From contig NZ_CP022684.1 in NCBI RefSeq assembly GCF_002863865.1, forward strand, positions 186,001-250,000: DNA of 64,000 bases. The letters run 5' to 3'. Origin of the DNA: Ketobacter alkanivorans. Lineage in GTDB: Bacteria; Pseudomonadota; Gammaproteobacteria; Pseudomonadales; Ketobacteraceae. The notes beneath the pieces were generated by a model that was given only the letters and a program-made list of their open reading frames with translations, was not told the DNA's origin and did no database searches. Shown here piece after piece: positions 18,825-27,511 of this stretch. Every line of letters starts with the position of its first letter. The stretch's first letter is position 1. A program made the position numbers and the translations under genes.

Positions 18825-20176
18825 AAATTACTTTTCTAGGCGGCACTGAAACAGTCACGGGATCGAAATATTTACTGGAAACAGACAGAACCTCAGTGCT
18901 GGTGGATTGTGGCCTGTACCAGGGATATAAGTGGTTACGCGAGCGAAACTGGCAATCGTTGCCACTGGATATCACCACGTTGGATGCAGTTTTGCTCACT
19001 CATGGGCACCTGGATCACTCTGGTTACATACCTGCCTTGTATAAACGCGGTTTTCGTGGCCCGGTGTATACCCATCACGCCAGCAAAGCCCTGTGCCAAA
19101 TATTGCTGGCTGATAGCGGTCATCTTCAGGAGGAAGATGCCAAATACTACAGTAAACATAAGCTAAGCAAGCACAAGCGACCGGAACCACTTTACGACCG
19201 TCAAACCGCTGAATCAAGCATGGCGCTGTTTCGGGGAATTAACTTTGACGAACTGATTGACCTGGGTGATATTCGCTTTTATCTGCAACCGGCGGGGCAC
19301 ATCTTGGGTGCGGCAAGCATTATTGTTGAAGCAGAAGGTAAGCGTGTTGGTTTTTCTGGGGATGTGGGGCGTTTCGATGATGTACTGATGCTCCCGCCGC
19401 GCCCCCTACCGGAGCTTGACCTGTTGCTGATGGAGTCCACCTACGGTAACCGACCGCATGCTCCTCACGATGCCGCACAGCAATTGGCGGCAATCGTAAA
19501 CCGAACAGCAAAGATAGGTGGTGTGTTGCTCGTGCCGGCTTTCGCTGTCGGTAGGGCGCAGGCTTTACAGCACCTGCTGGCAAACCTTATGGATATGGGT
19601 ACCATTCCGAAGCTCCCCATCTATCTCGACAGCCCGATGGCTATCAAGGTAGCGGACGTTTTTTGTAGATTCAGCGACCAACACCGCTTAAATCACGACC
19701 AATGCCACCGCATGTGTGATCTGGTGACCTATACCCGTACAGTGGATGAATCCAAGGCTCTGGCGGGTCAGTCTTTTCCCCACGTCATTATTGCAGGCAG
19801 CGGTATGGCCACCGGCGGTCGTATTCTTCATCACTTTAAACGGCTACTTAGCGATAGCAAAACAACCGTATTATTTACCGGCCATCAAGCCGGTGGTACT
19901 CGCGGAGCGAAAATGATAGCCGGTGCGGATGCTGTAAAAATACATGGCGGCTGGATCCCTGTGAGGGCAAAAGTCGATGTAATTTCCGGCCTCTCTGGAC
20001 ATGCGGATTATCTAGAATTAACCGAATGGTTGTTTCAATCCAAATTACCCAAAAAGACGCCAATAAAGCTGATTCATGGCGATCCAGAGGCGCTGGACGG
20101 ATTGCGCATGTATTTACAGGGACACACTGAATTCCACGTAAGCGTGGCCGGTTATCGCGATATCCTGCGACTTTAA
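18821..20176 (+). CDS. MBL-fold/beta-CASP nuclease (CPSF73/RNase-like)
   Basis: A 451-residue metallo-beta-lactamase-fold protein. The zinc motif THGHLDHSG is near residue 60, a second His region is AGHILGAAS, the beta-CASP block contains VPAFAVGRAQ and SGMATGGRI, and the C-terminal RMMBL motif is SGHADYLEL. Such proteins cleave RNA. Linkage to AMP phosphorylase and PRPP synthetase suggests RNA turnover supplying nucleotides, but that is inference. It is a clean family match with no missing metal ligands that I can see. Confidence 0.88.
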   Translation: MKITFLGGTETVTGSKYLLETDRTSVLVDCGLYQGYKWLRERNWQSLPLDITTLDAVLLTHGHLDHSGYIPALYKRGFRGPVYTHHASKALCQILLADSGHLQEEDAKYYSKHKLSKHKRPEPLYDRQTAESSMALFRGINFDELIDLGDIRFYLQPAGHILGAASIIVEAEGKRVGFSGDVGRFDDVLMLPPRPLPELDLLLMESTYGNRPHAPHDAAQQLAAIVNRTAKIGGVLLVPAFAVGRAQALQHLLANLMDMGTIPKLPIYLDSPMAIKVADVFCRFSDQHRLNHDQCHRMCDLVTYTRTVDESKALAGQSFPHVIIAGSGMATGGRILHHFKRLLSDSKTTVLFTGHQAGGTRGAKMIAGADAVKIHGGWIPVRAKVDVISGLSGHADYLELTEWLFQSKLPKKTPIKLIHGDPEALDGLRMYLQGHTEFHVSVAGYRDILRL

Positions 20177-20297
20177 TTAAACAATCAGCACCATCAGATG
20201 AAAAACCAAGGACCACCAGCGGCTCATTTCCACAACACCGCTTGTGATGAAGGCAGCGGTCAACACCGACAATCAAACAAGACAGGAGTGGATTTAT

Positions 20298-20558
20298 ATG
20301 AAACTGCATGAAGTCAAATTTGGTACAGCCTGCGCAATCACCGCAGCACTGCTCTGGGTTCTTTGTACCATTCTCGTGTTGGCGATGCCGTCGTTAATGC
20401 TTTCCATGACCGGGGCTATGGTGCATATGCAGTTGCAGGATATGGGATGGCACCTGAATCTGGCAGGCGCGCTTCTCGGGTTGCTGGCATGGGTGTTAGC
20501 GGCTGGTTTCTCCGGGTGGTTGCTTGCCAGTGTTTATAACCGGTTGCTGAATCGATAA
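20298..20558 (+). CDS. small two-TM membrane protein (DUF5676-like)
   Basis: An 86-residue protein with two hydrophobic segments (about residues 10-32 and 50-75), inferred to be inner-membrane. It has an AGGAG site 9 nt before the ATG. The pattern resembles DUF5676 proteins often seen in metal-resistance islands. Function unknown. Confidence 0.7.
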   Translation: MKLHEVKFGTACAITAALLWVLCTILVLAMPSLMLSMTGAMVHMQLQDMGWHLNLAGALLGLLAWVLAAGFSGWLLASVYNRLLNR

Positions 20559-20569
20559 AGGTAGGTACA

Positions 20570-20749
20570 TGAACGATGTCAATGAACGCCAGCGTCGGTT
20601 TCTGATTGGCGCTACTTCATTTTTGATTATTCCTCGGCATCAGTACCTTGATAACCACGTATTGGAGATTGGCACCGATGCTTCAACTAATTAAGGCCGC
20701 CTGCTACAAGTACGATAGCGAAAGCACGCCCAAAAGGAGATATACATGA
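20570..20749 (+). pseudogene. small membrane ORF split by a frameshift
   Basis: ATG 20570 (after AAAGGTAGG) opens MNDVNERQRRFLIGATSFLI. That frame leaves the hydrophobic run and stops at 20692. One frame over, the hydrophobic stretch continues as FLGISTLITTYWRLAPM and then KYDSESTPKRRYT, ending in a TGA that overlaps the next ATG as ATGA, the coupling used elsewhere in this operon. The ancestral gene was therefore about 59 codons. The one-base shift, in a run of T/A near 20620-20626, is either a mutation or a sequencing error. Confidence 0.55.
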
Positions 20750-21726
20750 ATGATAATACTCACCCATCTTTACCGGATATACCGGCTACGCCTCGTCAGA
20801 TTGCGCTTGGTTTGATAGTCGTGCTCGCCGTTTATCTGGGATTTAGTAGCTATTACACAGTGTCGGCGGAATCTGTTGGTATTGTTCAGCGTTTCGGACA
20901 CTATCACTATGTCGTTGATCCGGGTTTACATTTCAAAATTCCATTTGGCGTTGATCAGATAACGCAGGTACCCGTAAAACGCCAGTTAAAAGAAGAATTT
21001 GGCTTTGGCACACCGGGCGCGACATTCAAACAACAGATGTCAGACCCTCGGGAATGGCGACTGGAAACCATCATGGTCACCGGCGATTTGAACACTGCTT
21101 TAGTAGAGTGGGTTATTCAGTTCCGTATCGAAGACGCATTTGATTTTCTGTTTAAAGTACGCGATCCCGGTGATGCGCTGAGGGATATTTCTGAGTCGGT
21201 GATGCGTGAAGTGGTGGGTGATCGCACAGTGGATGAGGTGCTCACCATTGGTCGTCAGGATATTGAAGCCAATGCGCAATCAAAAATGCAGGAGGTGGTG
21301 AACATGTATGAGATGGGACTTCGCATAGATCAGGTTCAGCTAAAAAATGTCAACCCGCCACAGCCTGTCCAGGCGTCGTTTGACGAAGTCAATGAAGCTC
21401 AACAAGAGCGAGAGCGCATGATAAACGTGGCACGCGGTGAATACAATAAAGCCGTACCCCGTGCCAAGGGTACCGCGGAACGTACCATTCAGGCTGCGCA
21501 AGGTTACGCCATTCAGCGTGTCAATCAGGCGGAAGGCGATGCAGCAAAATTCAATGCGCTGCTGGCGGAATACATTAAGGCTCCTGATGTAACACGTCGC
21601 CGCCTTTACCTGGAAACCATGCAGGAAGTGATGCCTGTGGTAAAAAATAAAATCGTTCTCGATGATAAGGCGGCATCGGTGCTGCCTTTACTCCAGCTCA
21701 ACAGCATGCAAGGAGGTACTCAATGA
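20746..21726 (+). CDS. SPFH/band-7 protein, HflK-like
   Basis: A 326-residue membrane-anchored SPFH protein: N-terminal transmembrane helix (about residues 18-38), then the band-7 domain (SVGIVQRFGHYHYVVDPGLHF) and a helical C-terminal region (QERERMINVARGEYN). HflK and HflC form a cage around the protease FtsH in the inner membrane. It overlaps the HflC-like gene by ATGA, and an ftsH remnant follows them, so the trio mirrors the HflKC-FtsH assembly. The gene is probably a specialised paralogue rather than the housekeeping hflK. Confidence 0.88.
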   Translation: MNDNTHPSLPDIPATPRQIALGLIVVLAVYLGFSSYYTVSAESVGIVQRFGHYHYVVDPGLHFKIPFGVDQITQVPVKRQLKEEFGFGTPGATFKQQMSDPREWRLETIMVTGDLNTALVEWVIQFRIEDAFDFLFKVRDPGDALRDISESVMREVVGDRTVDEVLTIGRQDIEANAQSKMQEVVNMYEMGLRIDQVQLKNVNPPQPVQASFDEVNEAQQERERMINVARGEYNKAVPRAKGTAERTIQAAQGYAIQRVNQAEGDAAKFNALLAEYIKAPDVTRRRLYLETMQEVMPVVKNKIVLDDKAASVLPLLQLNSMQGGTQ

Positions 21727-22679
21727 ACCGTGGTATCTATATCGCACTGGCGATTCTTTTTCCCTCGCTGATTGTCGTTTATGAGGCCTTCTATACCGTT
21801 AATGAAACCGAGCAGGTAATCATTACCCAGTTTGGTAAGCCGGTTGGCAATATTGTCGAGGAAGCTGGCTTGAAGCTTAAGATACCCTTTATCCAGGAAG
21901 TTAACAGGATCGAAAAGCGTATTTTGCTGTGGGATGGTTCAGCGAACGACATGCCAACCAAAGACAAACTTTATATCACCGTTGATACCTTTGGGCGATG
22001 GCGAATCAAGGATCCCTTGCAGTATTTTTTGCGTCTGCGTGATGAACGAAGTGCACAGTCACGACTTGAAGACATCCTGGGAAGTGAAACGCGGAATGCC
22101 GTTGCCAAACATGAGCTGATCGAAATTGTTCGTAGCACGAAAGGTAGATCGCCTGCTATCGATCCGCTGTTAAAGAAGGCGGATGTAGGTAAATTACTTC
22201 CTATAACGCGGGGTCGCCGACAAATCGAAGAGGATATTTTGGCTGCAGCGTCGGTGAAATTGTCCGAGTTCGGAATTGAATTACTGGACATTCGCTTCAA
22301 GCGGATCAATTACAACGAAAGCGTCAGGCAAAAGATATACGCGCGAATGATCAGCGAACGTCAGCAAATCGCCGAACGATTCCGATCCGAGGGGGCAGGG
22401 GAGGCTGCCAAGATTATCGGTAATAAAGAGCGGGATTTACAGCGCATAGAGTCAGAAGCTTATCGAGAAATCCAGTCAATTCAGGGCGTGGCCGATGCCA
22501 AGGCCACCGATATTTACTCTGCCGCTTACAATCGGTCACAAGCAGCACGTGAACTTTATGATCTGGTCAAAACACTGGAAACCTATAAAAAAGTGATCGA
22601 TCCGTCAACGACACTGGTGCTGACAACGGAAAGCGAGCTCTATCGGTTGATGAACGGTGTCAATCAGCCCCGAAAATGA
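21723..22679 (+). CDS. SPFH/band-7 protein, HflC-like
   Basis: A 318-residue partner of the preceding protein: N-terminal transmembrane helix (residues about 4-22), band-7 domain beginning ETEQVIITQFGKPVG, and the HflC-type tail with RMISERQQIAERFRSEGAGEA and repeated coiled-coil heptads. It is translationally coupled to the upstream HflK-like gene. Membrane scaffold around proteases is the known role of the family. No catalytic function is expected. Confidence 0.88.
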   Translation: MNRGIYIALAILFPSLIVVYEAFYTVNETEQVIITQFGKPVGNIVEEAGLKLKIPFIQEVNRIEKRILLWDGSANDMPTKDKLYITVDTFGRWRIKDPLQYFLRLRDERSAQSRLEDILGSETRNAVAKHELIEIVRSTKGRSPAIDPLLKKADVGKLLPITRGRRQIEEDILAAASVKLSEFGIELLDIRFKRINYNESVRQKIYARMISERQQIAERFRSEGAGEAAKIIGNKERDLQRIESEAYREIQSIQGVADAKATDIYSAAYNRSQAARELYDLVKTLETYKKVIDPSTTLVLTTESELYRLMNGVNQPRK

Positions 22680-22780
22680 TAAGCCCCTGGAAACATAATG
22701 CTTGTTGCTTGCGCACGGCCAACGAGTTCATCCAAGGGGTGTAAACCTACTGCAACGAGGTGAACGCTGAGGAAAAAGAT

Positions 22781-23302
22781 ATGGACAGAGAAAAGCAATT
22801 AAACCTCGTGTATTTGTTTGTTGCGATATGGGGGGTTGTGCTCTTTCAAAGCTTCCTGGGCCATACCACGCGTCAGGTTGAGCTTAGTTATAATGAATTT
22901 GAGCGCTACCTGGAACAGGGGTGGCTTAAAGATCTTGCGGAAAAGCTGGCACCCTATAACGTGAACTATAAAGGCGTTATCACTGGTGGCCCCTTGGCAA
23001 CATTGATCGGCTGGTTTGCGGCTTTGGTATTCTTTCTGGTGTGGTTTCTGCTGTTTCGCAAAAGCCGGCTGGGCGCCCGTATCCCCAAAGGTATACTGTT
23101 GGTGGGCCGCCCGGATAAAGCCGGTCGGGAACAGATTTTGCGCGTGCATTTGAAGAAAATTCAGGCCGATGAAGCCGTCAGTATCTCAGCGGTAGCATCG
23201 CTTACAACCGGGTTTAGCGGTGCGTTTCAGATCGGATCCAGAAGGCAGCATTCTCGCGTTATCGCTCAACGGAGGACGCTTGATCTACCAGCATTCCAAT
23301 AA
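22781..23302 (+). pseudogene. collapsed FtsH: membrane part with most of AAA module deleted
   Basis: The N-terminus (LNLVYLFVAIWGVVLFQSFLG) and second TM (GWFAALVFFLVWFLLFRK) are those of FtsH. The sequence then jumps to RIPKGILLVG, the lead-in to Walker A, and straight on to RPDKAGREQILRVHLKK, which in FtsH lies over 100 residues later. It reaches TGFSGA, after which the frame is lost and it stops at 23302. Walker A/B, second-region homology and the HEXXH protease are absent. ATG 22781 follows GAGGAAAA. At least two in-frame deletions preserve one open frame, so a short membrane peptide could still be made. Confidence 0.75.
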
Positions 23303-24137
23303 GGTGTCACTTGTCTATGTTCTCATCGGCTTGGTAACCGTATTCTGGTTAGGGGCTTGCTGGCAAGACTGGCTGAGCCATCGTGACCTGGAATACCGGC
23401 CGGTAACGGCTCGCGGTGAACTGGGAGCGGAAGAGCAGAATACGATTGAAGTGTTCCAACAGGCTCGGGCATCCGTCGTGTTTATTACGACGCTATCTCA
23501 AATCGTCAATCCCTGGAGTCGAAGCGTGTTCAGCGTGCCGGCGGGCACGGGCTCCGGCTTGTTATGGGATGCCAAAGGCCATATCGTTACCAACTACCAT
23601 GTTATCCAGCGCGCCAGCGGTGCCCAAATCCGATTGACTGATGATCGCACCTTTAATGCGACGCTGGTCGGCGTTAGCCCGGAACATGACCTGGCAGTGC
23701 TGCGTGTACAGTCTACTTTGGGGGCACCAGCACCCATTCCATTGGGCAGCAGTAGCGATTTAAAGGTAGGCCAAAAAGTCTACGCCATTGGCAATCCGTT
23801 CGGTCTTGATTATACGCTAACCACCGGCATTGTTTCCGCCCTTGACCGCAGCATCGGCGAAACCAGCGGACAGACCATTCGTGGTGTGATTCAGACGGAT
23901 GCTGCCATCAACCCAGGCAATTCGGGCGGCCCGTTATTGGACAGTGCCGGCCGGCTGATTGGTATTAATACCGCCATTTATTCCCCTTCAGGAGCGAGCG
24001 CCGGAATAGGCTTTGCCGTGCCGGTGGATACCATCGCCAGCGTTGTGCCACGACTGATACATGAGGGTCGTTACGGACTGCCTGACCTTGGTAGTAAACT
24101 GGATTTGGATGATGGCACGATTCAGGAGTTGCAGTGA
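23280..24137 (+). CDS. HtrA/DegP-like S1C serine protease without PDZ
   Basis: From TTG 23280 (GGAGG four bases upstream) it is 285 residues: an N-terminal membrane anchor (VYVLIGLVTVFWLGA), then a trypsin-like domain with His107 (TNYHVI), Asp137 (EHDLAVLRV) and Ser215 (NPGNSGGPLL). It ends right after the protease domain, with no PDZ module, so substrate regulation must differ from DegP/DegS. Periplasmic protein quality control is expected. Its start lies inside the ftsH remnant frame, and an in-frame GTG at 23220 is an alternative. Its stop overlaps the NDH-2 start. Confidence 0.85.
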   Translation: MIYQHSNKVSLVYVLIGLVTVFWLGACWQDWLSHRDLEYRPVTARGELGAEEQNTIEVFQQARASVVFITTLSQIVNPWSRSVFSVPAGTGSGLLWDAKGHIVTNYHVIQRASGAQIRLTDDRTFNATLVGVSPEHDLAVLRVQSTLGAPAPIPLGSSSDLKVGQKVYAIGNPFGLDYTLTTGIVSALDRSIGETSGQTIRGVIQTDAAINPGNSGGPLLDSAGRLIGINTAIYSPSGASAGIGFAVPVDTIASVVPRLIHEGRYGLPDLGSKLDLDDGTIQELQ

Positions 24138-25432
24138 TGACTGAGAAGACTCGAATTGTGATTGTCGGTGGCGGTGCCGGGGGACTGGAATTGGCGACGC
24201 GGTTGGGGCGTAAGTTCCGTCAGCAACCCTCAATCTCTGTGTTATTGGTCGACAAGCAGCCATTTCACGTTTGGAAACCCCTGTTCCATGAGGTTGCCTC
24301 TGGTTCACTGGACATAGATATGGATGGTGTTGATTACCGTGCCCATGCGGCCAATCATGGCTTTGAATTTCAATTAGGGGCACTGGCAGGGCTGGATCGC
24401 GTAAACCGCAAAATCCAGTTGTGTCCGTTGATCGACGACAACGGTGACGTGTTCGTTCCTCAACGGACCATCAATTACGATATTTTGGTGCTGGCAATCG
24501 GGTCGGTATGTAATGATTTCTCTGTCCCCGGTGTCCGTGAGCATTGCTTTACCCTGGATAGTGCCGCAGACGCTAATCATTTTCACGAGATGTTGCTCAA
24601 TCACTTTCTTAGAATGAAGGCATTTGGCCGTGAAGAGCCCCTCAGTGTGGTGATTGTTGGCGGTGGGGCGACTGGTGTGGAGCTTGCGGCTGAGCTGTAC
24701 AAAATCACCGATTATTTACCTGTCTATGGTTTTCCGACAATTGACCGCGGTTCATTGACTGTTCATGTCATCGAAGCCTCGGATCGGATACTTAAAAGCC
24801 TGCCCACGCATATATCAGATAAAGCCACCCGGATTTTAACCGGTTTGGGGGCAAAACTTATGACCAACGCGGTGGTAGCGTCGATATCCAGCAACGCTGT
24901 CATTTTGAAAGACGGTAAAAAGATATCGGCAGACGTGGTGGTCTGGTGTGCAGGTGTCAAATGCCAGGATGTTCTGAGAAACATTGATGGCCTTACAACC
25001 AACCGCGTCAACCAGATTGTTGTTGATCAGGGGCTGCGTTCTGTTGATGACAAATTTATCTATGCATTGGGCGATTGTGCCGCTTTCACCCAAAAAGATG
25101 GTTCACAGGTACCACCTCGTGCCCAATCGGCTCACCAAATGGCAGCATGCGTTTACAGGAATATCCATAATCAGTTGAATGGATCCCCCAGCATTCGCTT
25201 TCAATACAGTGATCGCGGTTCGTTGGTGTCCTTTGCCGATTACAGTACGGTGGGTGTGTTGGCAGGGCTGGTTGGTAAAACGTTTTTCGTGGAAGGTGGG
25301 ATCGCGAAATACCTGTATATATCACTGTACCGGCTACACCAGATTGCCTTACACGGCGTTTTAAAAACCGCCTTGCTAGCCTTGGTCGGGCGTATCAACC
25401 GCCGCCTGCGGCCACCTCTTAAGCTTCATTAG
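24137..25432 (+). CDS. type II NADH dehydrogenase (NDH-2) family flavoprotein
   Basis: A 431-residue pyridine-nucleotide oxidoreductase with FAD motif GGGAGGLE near residue 10, NAD-binding GGGATGVELAAE near residue 175, and FAD-closing YALGDCAAF near residue 310. The C-terminal membrane-association segment is YISLYRLHQIALHG. NDH-2 enzymes pass electrons from NADH to quinone without proton pumping. ATG 24137 is preferred to the adjacent GTG 24134 because AGGAG is 9 nt away. TGATG overlap with the protease gene indicates co-translation. Confidence 0.87.
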   Translation: MTEKTRIVIVGGGAGGLELATRLGRKFRQQPSISVLLVDKQPFHVWKPLFHEVASGSLDIDMDGVDYRAHAANHGFEFQLGALAGLDRVNRKIQLCPLIDDNGDVFVPQRTINYDILVLAIGSVCNDFSVPGVREHCFTLDSAADANHFHEMLLNHFLRMKAFGREEPLSVVIVGGGATGVELAAELYKITDYLPVYGFPTIDRGSLTVHVIEASDRILKSLPTHISDKATRILTGLGAKLMTNAVVASISSNAVILKDGKKISADVVVWCAGVKCQDVLRNIDGLTTNRVNQIVVDQGLRSVDDKFIYALGDCAAFTQKDGSQVPPRAQSAHQMAACVYRNIHNQLNGSPSIRFQYSDRGSLVSFADYSTVGVLAGLVGKTFFVEGGIAKYLYISLYRLHQIALHGVLKTALLALVGRINRRLRPPLKLH

Positions 25433-25523
25433 ATTATTGTGCTAAGGAATCAATGAATGAATACGAAAACGCATTGCCATTACCTCACGCAGTATTCACG
25501 TTCATCAAAAACGGAGACGCTCC

Positions 25524-26150
25524 ATGAATAGTTCGCTTAGCCGGTACAGGGTCATGCCACTAACGTTAAGAAAATCACTGCTGTGCTTACTGCTTGCATT
25601 ACCTTTGCTCAGTGGCTGCGGCATTAACAATATTCCTACTTACGACGAACAGGCCAAGGCAGCCTGGGCACAGGTGGAAAATCAATATCAGCGGCGTGCT
25701 GACCTTGTGCCAAACCTGGTGGCAACCGTGAAAGGCTATGCAGCCCATGAGAAAGAGACACTGACAGCGGTTACGGAGGCCCGCGCTAAAGTCGGTTCCA
25801 TTCAGCTGGGAAAGGGACTGCTTGATAACCCCCAAAAGCTGCAACAGTTCCAGGCAGCACAAAGTGAATTGGGTTCGGCGTTGCAGCGGTTGATGGTAGT
25901 CGTTGAACGGTACCCGGATCTAAAAGCCAACCAGAACTTTCTGGCATTGCAATCGCAACTGGAAGGTACAGAAAACAGGATCAGTGTTGCCCGCCGAGAC
26001 TTTATAAATTCCGTGAATCAATACAACCGGGAACTCCGAACGTTCCCAGGCAGAATATGGTACTGGCTACTGTACGACGATATGGAATTACGTGAAACCT
26101 TTCAGGCGACCAGTGAAAACACTGAGCAAGCGCCCAAGGTGGATTTTTAA
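25524..26150 (+). CDS. LemA-family lipoprotein
   Basis: A 208-residue LemA protein with a lipoprotein signal (LLSGC lipobox, Cys32), followed by the conserved QYQRRADLVPNLVATVKGYA helix and SVARRDFINSVNQYNRELRTFPG. LemA proteins are helical membrane-anchored proteins that regularly sit next to TPM-domain proteins, as here. Molecular role is not established. The stop is coupled to the next ATG (TAATG). Confidence 0.9.
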   Translation: MNSSLSRYRVMPLTLRKSLLCLLLALPLLSGCGINNIPTYDEQAKAAWAQVENQYQRRADLVPNLVATVKGYAAHEKETLTAVTEARAKVGSIQLGKGLLDNPQKLQQFQAAQSELGSALQRLMVVVERYPDLKANQNFLALQSQLEGTENRISVARRDFINSVNQYNRELRTFPGRIWYWLLYDDMELRETFQATSENTEQAPKVDF

Positions 26151-26836
26151 TGAGTAGCGTCAGGCTTTGCTGCATTGCTTTGTTTTTGTTGTGGTCGGAT
26201 TTGGCTAACTCCGCAGACGTCACCTTTCCACCACTATCAGGGCGGGTGGTGGATAAAGCAGGTCTGTTAGACCAAGCCACGGCTACCCGGCTTGAACAGC
26301 GCCTAAAGGCCCACGAGGCTGCTACTGGCAACCAGGTTGTGGTGGCGACGCTTAATAACCTCCAGGGCCTCAGTATTGAGGAGTATGGATATCAATTGGG
26401 GCGAGCATGGGGTATTGGTCAAAAGGGCAAGGACAATGGCGTATTGCTGATAGTGGTACCCGGTCTTCGCAAGGTGCGTATTGAAGTTGGGTATGGCTTG
26501 GAAGGCGTACTGACGGATGCCCTGTCCGGCAACATCATCCAGGCGGTGATTCTGCCGGCATTCCGCGCCGGTAATTTTGATCAAGGCATTGTTGATGGTG
26601 CCGAGGCCGTTATCCAGGCGCTGGGCGGGCAGTACCAGTTTAGGTCGCCGCCACCCCTTAATGACGAGTTACCTCCCTGGTGGGTGATCTTCTTTATCCC
26701 CCTGATATTTTTACGACGGTTTGGACTGGGCGGATTTTACGGTTACCACGGAGGCCATCATGGCGGTTCGCGGCGCGGAGGGTTTAGCGGCGGCGGTGGT
26801 GGTTTCGGTGGTGGCGGCGCTTCAGGAGGTTGGTGA
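26150..26836 (+). CDS. TPM-domain protein with Gly-rich tail
   Basis: A 228-residue exported membrane protein: signal peptide (to about residue 22), TPM domain (GRVVDKAGLLDQATATRLEQ, then GNQVVVATLNNLQG and RIEVGYGLEGVLTD), one transmembrane helix (WVIFFIPLIFL) and a C-terminal glycine-rich run (about 205-228). The typical partner of LemA. The tail is normal for the family and not an anomaly. Confidence 0.88.
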   Translation: MSSVRLCCIALFLLWSDLANSADVTFPPLSGRVVDKAGLLDQATATRLEQRLKAHEAATGNQVVVATLNNLQGLSIEEYGYQLGRAWGIGQKGKDNGVLLIVVPGLRKVRIEVGYGLEGVLTDALSGNIIQAVILPAFRAGNFDQGIVDGAEAVIQALGGQYQFRSPPPLNDELPPWWVIFFIPLIFLRRFGLGGFYGYHGGHHGGSRRGGFSGGGGGFGGGGASGGW

Positions 26837-27453
26837 TGCAGTTTTCAGAAGAATTACAGAAACGAATCAGCGATGCGATTAGCGACGTTGAACGGCTCAC
26901 CGACGCTGAGGTGATGTGTGTGCTTGCACCGCGCAGCGATGATTATGACTACATTCCTGCTTTATGGGCAGCATTGGTTGCCTTGCTGTTTCCATTGCCT
27001 CTATCGCTGACTCCCTGGTGGGGGCACAGCAATACGCTGTCGCTACTACAGCTGGGGGTTTTTGCCTTGGCCTGGCTGGGCTTTCGCTGGCAGCCGGTGT
27101 TCCAGCGCATTATTCCCAAATCCGTAAGGTACTGGCGCGCAGGCAACATGGCTCGACGACAATTTTTGCAGAACGGCCTACATCATACACGAGATGGGGC
27201 CGGATTTTTGATTTTCGTCTCGGCACAGGAGCGCTACGTGGAAATTCTTGCTGATCACGGCATCGCAGCAAAGATATCGGATGAGCAATGGCGGTATATC
27301 GTTGCCGCCTTCGTGTTGCAGGTGAAGCGCAACCAGATAGCCGATGGGTTTATACAGTGTATTGAGTCCTGCGGCGAGCTGTTAGCTCAATGCTATCCGG
27401 CGACTCAGGAGAAGAACGAGTTACCCAACAAACTGGTCGTGCTGCCGGGTTAG
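26836..27453 (+). CDS. second TPM-type membrane protein
   Basis: About 205 residues with an N-terminal cytoplasmic part, two central hydrophobic segments (about 38-60 and 70-85) and a C-terminal TPM-like block (FVSAQERYVEILADHGIAAKI). It follows the first TPM gene with TGATG overlap and CAGGAGG as ribosome site, so LemA and two TPM proteins form a coupled trio. Function unknown beyond the association. Confidence 0.82.
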   Translation: MQFSEELQKRISDAISDVERLTDAEVMCVLAPRSDDYDYIPALWAALVALLFPLPLSLTPWWGHSNTLSLLQLGVFALAWLGFRWQPVFQRIIPKSVRYWRAGNMARRQFLQNGLHHTRDGAGFLIFVSAQERYVEILADHGIAAKISDEQWRYIVAAFVLQVKRNQIADGFIQCIESCGELLAQCYPATQEKNELPNKLVVLPG

Positions 27454-27511
27454 GTCAGCCACCGGTAATCGTAATAACAGATATGCGGAACAACAACGAG
27501 GAGTTCATACC

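Noticed and set aside
26760..26832. GGN-type tandem repeats
   Set aside because: They encode the normal glycine-rich tail of a TPM protein and are not a separate repeat element.
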